From JAVVRI01 sp036654795 (GTDB taxonomy: Bacteria > Bacteroidota > Bacteroidia > Bacteroidales > Tannerellaceae), in the NCBI GenBank assembly GCA_036654795.1, contig JAVVRI010000011.1, positions 1 to 26,210 on the forward strand: DNA of 26,210 nt. The letters run 5' to 3'. Below, one piece after another: positions 16,840-23,861 of the stretch. The notes under the pieces were generated by a model. The model had not been told where the DNA came from and did not search any database. It saw nothing but the letters and a program-made list of their open reading frames with translations. The stretch's first letter is position 1; every line of letters begins with the position of its first letter. Made by a program: the position numbers and the translations under genes.

Positions 16840-17000
16840 GGTATTTATTTTCAATATAAGGTATATTCAATGTATAATTACAGGGTAACCGCACCAAAAA
16901 TAAGTTTAAAGCTTAAAACAGATGGATTGAATCTTGTAATACATTCATTCGAACTGTTTAGTACTTTCTATACCACTTTTTAGCTCAAAGCATTACTCTA

Positions 17001-17054
17001 ATTATACTTTTGGGCTGGCTCAAAAGTATAATAGTATATAGGCTGTAGGACAAA
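17001..17054 (-). promoter_or_regulatory. Palindrome with a candidate distal promoter of purH
   Basis: 17001-17011 (ATTATACTTTT) and 17022-17032 (AAAAGTATAAT) are perfect inverted repeats around a 10-bp centre. On the minus strand TTTG at 17054-17051, a 22-bp gap and TACTTTTG at 17028-17021 make a slightly over-spaced promoter reading toward purH. The other arm gives TACTTTTG on the plus strand at 17005-17012, without a good -33. The palindrome could instead be a protein-binding site. Confidence 0.45.
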
Positions 17055-17114
17055 AGATCCGATCCTTTTTATTAATACACAGTATATTGATTATGTTATT
17101 TGGACTCAGATCTG

Positions 17115-19328
17115 TCAGGAATTCATTCTTTCTACGGTCTTTACTCCTTTGACAGTCTTGATCTTTTTTGTGAGAATGTTGAGGACGGTCGTGTCGCGCA
17201 CCAGAACGGCAAAGTTACCCTGAAAGAGGCCGTCTACCGAATCGATGTTGATCGAACGGAGTGTTACGCCATCCTCTTTGCTGATCACGGAGGTGATGTT
17301 GGTCACGATTGCCAGATCATCGCGTCCAATCACACGTAGGTTGACGACATAACCGTTATTTCCCTTTCCGCTCCATTTGGCATGGATGATGCGATAGCCG
17401 AAGCGGCTGAACATCTCCTGCGCATTGGGACAGTCCATACGATGCACCCTGATTCCTTGTGTTGAGACAAAGCCAAACACTTCGTCTCCATATATCGGGT
17501 TGCAACATTTGGCTAGTTTATATTCAATTCCGGTCAGGTTATGATCAATCACCAGCACATCCTGATTGGTGGATATTTGCTCCACTTCGGTGGTTGTTAT
17601 GAAGTCGCCTGCGCTGCGCACTTCGGGATGGTCGCCCTCTCTTTCCTTTCGCTCCTGTTCTATGTAGTCGTCTATTACGTTGTTGGGATCCAAGCGCTCG
17701 TTGGCTATCTCCAGATAGAAGTCGGTGACGGTTTTAAATCCTTTTTTCTTAATATAGCGCATCAGGATTGGCTCGTCTACCTCAATCTTTCGGTTCTTGA
17801 AGCGGCGTTGTAATAATTCTTTGGCGAAATCTACATTCATTGAGGTCTCTTCGCGGAGTGCCTGCTTGATCTTGACGCGTGCTTTCGAGGTGATGACGTA
17901 GTTCAGCCAGTCTGGTTTCGGCGTTTGTGACGGGCTGGTGATGACCGACACCGTGTCGCCACTTTGCAACACATACTTGATGGGAACATTCCTATTGTTC
18001 ACCTTTGCTGAAACGCATTTGCTTCCCAACTTGGTATGGATGGAGAAGGCAAAGTCGAGCACGGTAGCCCCTTTGGGCAGATTTAGCAATTCACCGGTGG
18101 GGGTAAATACATAAATTTCGTCTTTGTACAGATCCATTTTGAAGTTCTGCATCAGGTCGAGCGGGTTGATGCTTGTTGTTTCCAAGGCGGCGCGTACGGT
18201 GCCAAGAAACTCATCTAAGCCGTTTTCTTCCTTTCCCCCTTTATATTTCCAGTGGGCTGCCAGTCCTCGTTCGGCAACTTCGTCCATGCGGCGGGTACGT
18301 ATCTGTACCTCCACCCATTTTCTGAACGGCCCCATAACCGTGATGTGCAGACTTTCATACCCATTACTTTTGGGGATGGATATCCAGTCTTTCATCCGCT
18401 TCGGATTGGGCTGGTACATGTCTGTAATGATGGAATACACCTGCCAACAGTCCGAACGTTCCTTTTCCAGCGGTGTGTCCAGTACGATACGAATGGCAAA
18501 GAGGTCGTAAATTCCCTCAAACTCTACTTGTTGCTTATTTAGCTTATTGTTGATGGAGTGGATGGACTTGGTGCGCCCTTTTGCTTCGAATTGGAAACCG
18601 GCGGCAGTTAGTTTCTGCTTGATTGGAGTGATAAACTCCTCTATATAGGCATCTCTGGAGCGCTTTGTTTCGTTCAATTTCTGTTTGATGAAATTGTACT
18701 GTTTGCGATCGGTATATTTCAGAGAAAGGTCTTCCAACTCACTTTTGATCTGGTAAAGTCCCAGTCGGTGTGCCAGTGGTGCGTATAGATAAGCCGCCTC
18801 CATGGACAGTTTGATGCGGTCTTCCTCTTCTTTGAACTGCTTGCCCAGACGCATCAAGCAGAGGCGGTCGGCAATCATGATCAGAATCACGCGTACATCT
18901 TCTGCAAAAGAGAAGAGTAGGCGGTGGAAGTTTTCCGAATTGACGGACGTATTGCGTGCATAAAGATCAGCCGTCTTTAGCAAACGGCTGATGATGAGGG
19001 ATACGTCGGCATCGAATGTCCGCTCCACCTCTTCAAGGGTGATGATCTTTTTAAGCACCGGACGGTATAGCAGGAGGGCGATGACGGAGGTACGCTTCAG
19101 TCCTATTTCAGAAGTAGCAATGAGGGCTGTATCTATGTTTCTCAACAAACCGTTAATTCCGTTTTTATCTCTTCCATAGCAATCGAGTGGCACAATCCGT
19201 TGCATTAAGGAACGCATCTTGTGGATGTCCTCTTTTTCGATGAAAAAGAACAAATTGTGCAGTAACTGCTTGTATTTGGAGAAGAATTCTTTCTTCTCCT
19301 CTTTCGTAAAGAATTCCTGTGTATCCAT
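17115..19328 (-). CDS. RelA/SpoT-family (p)ppGpp synthetase with degenerate hydrolase domain
   Basis: The 737-residue protein has the long RSH architecture: an N-terminal HD-derived region (about 25-200), synthetase (about 240-365), TGS (about 405-465), a Cys-containing region (KCCNPIYGDEVFG and HRMDCPNAQ), and a C-terminal ACT domain. The synthetase core is intact: IYDLFAIRIVL, RMKDWISIPKSNGYESLH (RXKD at 311-314) and EVQIRTRRMDEVAERGLAAHW. The hydrolase HDxxED motif is absent; the matching segment reads ALLLYRPVLKKI (84-95), and the later ADRLHNMR is ADRLCLMR (153-160). It should therefore make (p)ppGpp but not degrade it. Either relA or a second spoT-like paralogue name is possible, so I give no symbol. 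It is a single gene, divergent from the DUF4301 gene. Confidence 0.92.
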   Translation of the reverse strand: MDTQEFFTKEEKKEFFSKYKQLLHNLFFFIEKEDIHKMRSLMQRIVPLDCYGRDKNGINGLLRNIDTALIATSEIGLKRTSVIALLLYRPVLKKIITLEEVERTFDADVSLIISRLLKTADLYARNTSVNSENFHRLLFSFAEDVRVILIMIADRLCLMRLGKQFKEEEDRIKLSMEAAYLYAPLAHRLGLYQIKSELEDLSLKYTDRKQYNFIKQKLNETKRSRDAYIEEFITPIKQKLTAAGFQFEAKGRTKSIHSINNKLNKQQVEFEGIYDLFAIRIVLDTPLEKERSDCWQVYSIITDMYQPNPKRMKDWISIPKSNGYESLHITVMGPFRKWVEVQIRTRRMDEVAERGLAAHWKYKGGKEENGLDEFLGTVRAALETTSINPLDLMQNFKMDLYKDEIYVFTPTGELLNLPKGATVLDFAFSIHTKLGSKCVSAKVNNRNVPIKYVLQSGDTVSVITSPSQTPKPDWLNYVITSKARVKIKQALREETSMNVDFAKELLQRRFKNRKIEVDEPILMRYIKKKGFKTVTDFYLEIANERLDPNNVIDDYIEQERKEREGDHPEVRSAGDFITTTEVEQISTNQDVLVIDHNLTGIEYKLAKCCNPIYGDEVFGFVSTQGIRVHRMDCPNAQEMFSRFGYRIIHAKWSGKGNNGYVVNLRVIGRDDLAIVTNITSVISKEDGVTLRSINIDSVDGLFQGNFAVLVRDTTVLNILTKKIKTVKGVKTVERMNS

Positions 19329-19430
19329 AGTTATCTATCTTTTTTACTGCCCCTAGCGGACAAGCGGTAAAACTTGCTGTAAAAGTATCTTTTTTATTGG
19401 AATAAAAACAGCTTTGTGATGGTTATTTTA

Positions 19431-19438
19431 TACATTTG
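19431..19438 (+). promoter_or_regulatory. Probable -7 box (TACATTTG) for the DUF4301 gene
   Basis: An exact TAnnTTTG match 54 bp before the start codon. The nearest TTTG upstream (19413-19416) is only 14 bp away, shorter than usual. Confidence 0.45.
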
Positions 19439-19492
19439 CATGATACATCTATTATTAACAATAGCACATTATTAATATTAAATACAAATACT

Positions 19493-21013
19493 ATGTTTAC
19501 AACAAAAGACATGGAACAGTTAGCTGCTAAAGGGATCAGCGAAAAGCAGATCAATGACCAGTTGGCTTGTTTCGTTAAAGGGTTTCCTTATTTGGAGATA
19601 GCATCCTCTGCCTCTGTAGAAAAGGGGATTATGTTGATTCCACAGGATAAGCAGGCTGTCTATATGAATGCTTGGGATGCTTACTTGGCTCGTAATAAGA
19701 AGATAGTAAAGTTTGTACCTGCCTCGGGTGCAGCCAGCCGTATGTTTAAAAACTTATATGAGTTTTTGTCAGCCGATTATAGCGTACCGACGAATGATTT
19801 TGAAAAGAAGTTTTTTGCCGACATCGCTCGTTTTGCCTTCTATGATGCGCTGAATGCTGTTTGCCTTGAAAATGAAAGTAAAGATATCCCGGCTTTGCTG
19901 GCTGCTGGAGAATATAAAGCGGTTGTAGCCAACCTGCTGGAGGAAAAAGGATTAAAATACGGTCAGTTGCCAAAAGGACTGCTGTTGTTTCATACGTATC
20001 CAGAAAAGGTACGTACAGCGATGGAGGAGCATCTGGCGGAAGGCGCCATGTATGCTAAAAACAATGCCGGAGAGGTGAATATTCATTTTACTGTTTCTCC
20101 CGAACATCAAGCCTTTTTCGAAAAACTGGTAGCCGAGCAGAAGGAATATTATGAAGAAAAGTTCTCTGTAAAATATGACATCTCCTTTAGTGCCCAGAAG
20201 CCTAGTACCGACACAATCGCAGCCGATATGGAAAATAATCCTTTCCGTGACAAGAACGGTAAGTTGTTGTTTCGTCCCGGTGGACACGGTGCGCTGATCG
20301 AAAACTTGAATGATGTTAAAGCTGACGTTGTGTTTGTGAAAAATATTGACAACGTGGTGCCGGACAGTTTCAAATGCTCCACCGTGATGTTTAAAAAGGT
20401 GATTGCCGGTGTGCTGGTTACCATTCAGGAAAAGATATTTAATTACCTGACGTTGATAGAAAGTGGTCGTTATTCCCATAGTCAGATTGAAGAGATGATC
20501 CACTTCCTACAGCATGATCTCTGCATTAAAAATGCGAATATTAAACTCCTCGAAGATGCCGAACTGATTCTTTACATTAAAAACAAACTGTTACGCCCAT
20601 TGCGTGTATGCGGTATGGTGAAGAATGCTGGCGAACCCGGTGGTGGTCCTTTCCTTGCACTCAACTCGGACGGCACAATTTCGCTACAAGTGCTTGAAAG
20701 CTCACAAATTGACCTGAACGATCCCGCCAAGAAGGCGATGTTCGAACAAGGTACTCACTTTAATCCTGTAGACTTGGTTTGCGCTTTGAAGGATCATACG
20801 GGCAAACAGTATAACCTGCCTGACTTTGTAGACAAGAACACTGGCTTTATCTCACTAAAGAGCAAAGACGGTCGCGATCTGAAGGCATTGGAATTGCCCG
20901 GTCTATGGAACGGTGCCATGAGTAACTGGAACACGATCTTTGTTGAAGTTCCTATTGAAACATTCAACCCGGTTAAGACCGTAAACGACCTGTTGCGTCA
21001 GGAACACCAATAA
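19493..21013 (+). CDS. DUF4301 family protein, nucleotidyltransferase-like motifs
   Basis: A 506-residue cytoplasmic protein of a family (PF14134) found mainly in Bacteroidota, with no known reaction. The start is ATG 19493 (MFTTKDMEQLAAKGI), which fits the family; an in-frame ATG-like extension to 19436 overlaps the promoter. Two stretches recall nucleotide-sugar pyrophosphorylases: KFVPASGAASRMFK at 73-86, in the place of the nucleotide-binding GxGTRM loop, and the segment near 260-292 (RPGGHGALIENLND followed by VVFVKNIDNVVPD), like the substrate region of UDP-sugar pyrophosphorylases. A later GEPGGGPF adds a glycine loop. A nucleotidyltransferase fold is my inference. The gene stands alone with its own terminator. 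Confidence 0.8.
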   Translation: MFTTKDMEQLAAKGISEKQINDQLACFVKGFPYLEIASSASVEKGIMLIPQDKQAVYMNAWDAYLARNKKIVKFVPASGAASRMFKNLYEFLSADYSVPTNDFEKKFFADIARFAFYDALNAVCLENESKDIPALLAAGEYKAVVANLLEEKGLKYGQLPKGLLLFHTYPEKVRTAMEEHLAEGAMYAKNNAGEVNIHFTVSPEHQAFFEKLVAEQKEYYEEKFSVKYDISFSAQKPSTDTIAADMENNPFRDKNGKLLFRPGGHGALIENLNDVKADVVFVKNIDNVVPDSFKCSTVMFKKVIAGVLVTIQEKIFNYLTLIESGRYSHSQIEEMIHFLQHDLCIKNANIKLLEDAELILYIKNKLLRPLRVCGMVKNAGEPGGGPFLALNSDGTISLQVLESSQIDLNDPAKKAMFEQGTHFNPVDLVCALKDHTGKQYNLPDFVDKNTGFISLKSKDGRDLKALELPGLWNGAMSNWNTIFVEVPIETFNPVKTVNDLLRQEHQ

Positions 21014-21020
21014 TAAACAT

Positions 21021-21068
21021 AAACTCCCTGTATCGATAGTTTCTACTATTCATACAGGGAGTTTTTTT
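21021..21068 (+). terminator. Strong rho-independent terminator after the DUF4301 gene
   Basis: AAACTCCCTGTA 21021-21032 pairs perfectly with TACAGGGAGTTT 21053-21064; an inner stem ATAGT 21036-21040 / ACTAT 21045-21049 extends it, and a T run reaches 21068. The run of A at the left end makes it partly usable for minus-strand transcripts arriving from 21105. Confidence 0.9.
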
Positions 21069-21104
21069 ATCGGTTCGCCGATCTTGAATTGAGGGGCAGT
21101 CTCT

Positions 21105-21863
21105 TTACAGTTTATACGCCAATCCGAGCATCAAGTAAACGTTATACATCTTATAGGGAATGCCGTTGAAATCGGAAGGAAAGATAGGCACAAGCCCCCA
21201 AGATAATTGTCCGGTCAGCGCCATCTTATCTGTAAAAAACCAGTCGGCGGAAGCCATCAGTCCGGCGTCTACCTTACGGATGTGTTCGGAGAAGTCGAAG
21301 GTAGCGCGATCAATATTGATTCGGTCGCCAGCTGGTCCACCATTACGTATGTATCCGTCCGAAGCATCTCCTTCGAACTTAGCGTTTTGTTGCGTAGCAA
21401 TGTATCCGCCCAAACGAAACGTCCAAGTAGGCGATAGGCGATAGGCCGCTAGTACAGGCAGTACCAGATAGGCGTTTCTCACCGTCGTGTTGTTTTTTCC
21501 TGAAAATGTACCAGAGAATGTCCCTGTTTGCGCTCCTTCGCCAACAACCAGGCTGGTATTCATGTATTTTACGTCTGCGCTGATAGCCATTCCTTTCAGG
21601 TCGATAGCCAATCCAGTGGTCAGCCCCCATTTGGGCGTGAGCCAGTGGCTGATGTGGAAAGCTACGGTTCCGGAGAAACCCGGACTCCATGAATTGACCT
21701 TTCGAATCTCAGCCGGCAGGGGTAGGGGCGTAGTGCCTCCTAAGTTATAGCCGATAAATACTTTTGATTCCCAGTTACGTGCAAATTGTTGCGCAAGGCA
21801 TGTCGAATTGGCAAACGGAAGTAGGATTGCTAAAACTACGAGTATGGTTATTATTCTTTTCAT
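21105..21863 (-). CDS. Outer-membrane beta-barrel protein
   Basis: The 252-residue precursor has a Sec signal peptide (residues 1 to about 25, cleavage near CLA-QQ). The mature part alternates polar and hydrophobic residues as in 8-10-stranded barrels (FIGYNLGG, WGLTTGLAIDLKGMAI, WTFRLGGYIATQQNA, VDAGLMASADWFF, and a C-terminal VYLMLGLAYKL ending in a hydrophobic residue). It looks like the PorT/OMP_b-brl_2 group common in Bacteroidales. Substrate and function are unknown. It lies 12 bp downstream of the PCMD lipoprotein gene and is surely co-transcribed, suggesting they act together at the outer membrane. Confidence 0.78.
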   Translation of the reverse strand: MKRIITILVVLAILLPFANSTCLAQQFARNWESKVFIGYNLGGTTPLPLPAEIRKVNSWSPGFSGTVAFHISHWLTPKWGLTTGLAIDLKGMAISADVKYMNTSLVVGEGAQTGTFSGTFSGKNNTTVRNAYLVLPVLAAYRLSPTWTFRLGGYIATQQNAKFEGDASDGYIRNGGPAGDRINIDRATFDFSEHIRKVDAGLMASADWFFTDKMALTGQLSWGLVPIFPSDFNGIPYKMYNVYLMLGLAYKL

Positions 21864-21875
21864 TTTGTTTATCTC

Positions 21876-22991
21876 CTATTTATCTTCTGTTTCTATTTCT
21901 ACATCATCAATAATTAACTTACTGCCATATACCCCCTCATAGCGGTCTCCCCAAAAGCTGGAAGAAAAGATGAGTGCCAGTTTGTAGGTGTATTTATGAA
22001 AGTCTATTTCTATCGGATTTACCGGGAGGAAAGGAATGTCAAAAGGCACGAGTTCGTTCCCGGGAGTAGAGGAGCGGTTTGGCATCATGGCCAAGGAGAC
22101 AACGTTCTGGTGCGAGCGAATGTTTGTTCCGTCCAGAATCTTCACCTGATCGTCTGTCTTATAAAATACTGCGTAAATGGCGCACGAGTCTTTTACGCCG
22201 GGCTTGACCTTGCCATCCGGACCAATATAATCGCCCGTTCCGGCCTTGTAATTATACAAACCTTTCATGCGCAATGGCTTTTGAAAGAAAGCTTGCCCCA
22301 TCTGTGTTGCTGTCAGCGGATCTTTCAGTGCGTTCAGCAAATTCATTGTCCCTGTAAAAACGCAACCGGCTATAACCGGTATATATTGTATGTTCAAGAT
22401 GTTGCCTGGCCCTTTTTGCGTGACCATCTCTGCGGCAAAACCTCCGTTACGCTGAATGGGATGAGTTGGGAAAAGAGCGGGTGTAGCCAATTGTTGATAA
22501 AGTGACACTCCTTCGTTGCTGGTCGAAAATATATTAAACTTGACCAAATCGAGTACTTGATGTGGCGTGGCGTAATTTTGTGAACTGACCGTCCAAGTGT
22601 CGAAGTTGAACTTCAACATTAATGAAGTAAATACATCTTTCGTCATGGGAATGAGCGTCACGGTGTAATCTCTGGTGTGCACCTTGTCTTCTGCCGTTAC
22701 AGTGTAAATAACAGGCTTTGTAAAATCGACAGTCGCGTTGGACTGTGGACTGACTACGGAGGTTTCATTGGTGGTCACAGTAGCCGTCACCTGACTTAAA
22801 TCTGCATTTTCCTTTACGAAAACAGTGATGGTGTTTGCACTCTGATTGATCATTGCTTCACTAAATGCGATGTTGCTAGGTATAGAAAAAGACAAGATGT
22901 CACTTTCCGGATTGAGCGGTTCATCTTGTATGCAAGATGAACAAAGCACTAACATGGTAAGGAGACAAGCGGATATATATCCAGTTTTCAT
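21876..22991 (-). CDS. PCMD-domain lipoprotein
   Basis: The 371-residue lipoprotein has a type II signal ending LCSSC with lipidated Cys20, followed by an acidic IQDEP stretch that resembles the Bacteroidota surface-export signal. An Ig-like N-terminal domain (about 30-115, with repeated TVT and YTVTAEDK strands as in DUF5018-type domains) precedes a C-terminal region matching the putative carbohydrate metabolism domain PCMD (PF13201), with GCVFTGTMNLLNALKDP, LRMKGLYNYKAGTGDYIG and IFSSSFWGDRYEGVYGSKL. Glycan binding is the usual guess. It is first of a two-gene unit with the barrel protein. Confidence 0.78.
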   Translation of the reverse strand: MKTGYISACLLTMLVLCSSCIQDEPLNPESDILSFSIPSNIAFSEAMINQSANTITVFVKENADLSQVTATVTTNETSVVSPQSNATVDFTKPVIYTVTAEDKVHTRDYTVTLIPMTKDVFTSLMLKFNFDTWTVSSQNYATPHQVLDLVKFNIFSTSNEGVSLYQQLATPALFPTHPIQRNGGFAAEMVTQKGPGNILNIQYIPVIAGCVFTGTMNLLNALKDPLTATQMGQAFFQKPLRMKGLYNYKAGTGDYIGPDGKVKPGVKDSCAIYAVFYKTDDQVKILDGTNIRSHQNVVSLAMMPNRSSTPGNELVPFDIPFLPVNPIEIDFHKYTYKLALIFSSSFWGDRYEGVYGSKLIIDDVEIETEDK

Positions 22992-23404
22992 ATTATTCGT
23001 TAATTTTAGTATCCATAAAATAGAGTCTATTTTGCAAATAACGGAATAATAGTTGAATATAGAATTATTTCCTTGGATTTTAACAGTTTGGATTGCAAGT
23101 GAAGTAGGACTTTTGGACGAACGATGGTGCTACTTGGTTTTATGGAAGTTCTGAGACTTTTTCGTTAAATGTGTTGATTTCGTAACGTCCTAACTGGAGA
23201 AAATTAATTATTCCGGGAATAATCAGATATAAAAGTAGCACTTCAAGCATAAAGTTCTCACGCCATTTGTTTATCTTTACCGCCGAGATTTAATCAGTAC
23301 ACTATTTATAATCTCAAGATATTGGTCAAGTTCGTTTCTATTCATTAGGTCGGACTTGACCTACTTTTTATTTGTTAATTTAAAGTTTAACAAACTAATG
23401 TAAT
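22992..23404. other. Intergenic region between the PCMD lipoprotein and folB
   Basis: 413 bases without a credible gene. It contains a perfect 17-bp palindrome (ATTATTCC-G-GGAATAAT, 23207-23223) and the hairpins just before folB (23324-23363). I found no exact TAnnTTTG promoter for either flanking gene; TATCTTTA near 23270 is the closest plus-strand match. Confidence 0.55.
23324..23369 (+). promoter_or_regulatory. Overlapping alternative hairpins in the folB leader
   Basis: Stem A pairs GGTCAAGTTC 23324-23333 with GGACTTGACC 23352-23361 (ten pairs, one G-T). Stem B pairs TAGGTC 23346-23351 with GACCTA 23358-23363. They share bases 23358-23361 and cannot form together. Either is followed by a T-rich stretch (23365-23369 and beyond), giving an attenuator-like layout, or simply a terminator for a leader transcript. 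Confidence 0.4.
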
Positions 23405-23770
23405 ATGACAACAAAAATAGAATTAGCATCGATGAAGTTTTATGCTTATCATGGCGTTATGCCACAAGAGACGCGTGTAGGAAATAATTTTATCATAGAT
23501 CTAACTCTTTCTGCACCGCTTGAAAGGGCAATGGATACGGATGATTTGGACGACACAATTAATTACGCAACTGTTTTTGCTCTAGTTAAAGAAGAGATGG
23601 CCGTACCTTCCAAACTGTTGGAGCACGTGGCCGGTCGTATTCTTCATTCATTGAAGCATCATTTTCCTCAATTAACGGGTGTTGAATTGAAACTGGCCAA
23701 ACTGAATCCTCCCTTTGGGGGCGATGTGTATAGTGCGGCAGTAGTTGTGCAAGAGCTTTTCTCTGAATAG
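23405..23770 (+). CDS. folB: Dihydroneopterin aldolase
   Basis: Cleaves 7,8-dihydroneopterin to 6-hydroxymethyl-dihydropterin and glycolaldehyde in folate synthesis. The 121-residue protein has the family layout: FYAYHGVMPQETRVGNNFIID (the YHG and following Glu region), DTINYATVFALV, LLEHVAGRI with the conserved Glu, and VELKLAKLNPPFGG with the catalytic Lys. Members usually form octamers. No other folate gene is adjacent. A 91-bp gap with its own promoter box separates it from the hydrogenase gene. Confidence 0.94.
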   Translation: MTTKIELASMKFYAYHGVMPQETRVGNNFIIDLTLSAPLERAMDTDDLDDTINYATVFALVKEEMAVPSKLLEHVAGRILHSLKHHFPQLTGVELKLAKLNPPFGGDVYSAAVVVQELFSE

Positions 23771-23803
23771 CAACAATTATTATTTTTTGTTGCCTGTTAT
23801 GTG

Positions 23804-23833
23804 TTACATTCTGAAACATATCACGTATATTTG
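23804..23833 (+). promoter_or_regulatory. Promoter of the hydrogenase gene
   Basis: TATATTTG at 23826-23833 fits TAnnTTTG, with a TTA (imperfect TTG) at 23804-23806 19 bp upstream. The start codon lies 28 bp further on. Confidence 0.5.
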
Positions 23834-23861
23834 TATCAAAAATACAAATAAACTATAAAAT

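Larger units (their letters stand above)
16802..17114 (-). other. Intergenic leader region upstream of purH
   Basis: 313 bases with no credible ORF. It holds a minus-strand -7 box near purH (16832-16839), an 11-bp perfect inverted repeat (17001-17032) that contains two TACTTTTG boxes facing each other, and a CAAAA (TTTTG on the minus strand) at 17051-17055. I see no ZTP riboswitch core (no CCGCCUGGGC-type segment). Confidence 0.6.

Noticed and set aside
16802..17114. ZTP (pfl) riboswitch upstream of purH
   Set aside because: The conserved core elements of that motif are not present on the minus strand.
19952..20503. 183-codon antisense frame under DUF4301
   Set aside because: Rich in His and Phe as expected for the complement of Glu/Lys-rich coding sequence; no promoter or homology.
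23324..23404. Tetrahydrofolate riboswitch before folB
   Set aside because: The spacer shows only short AT-rich stems and none of the conserved core that I would expect for that class.
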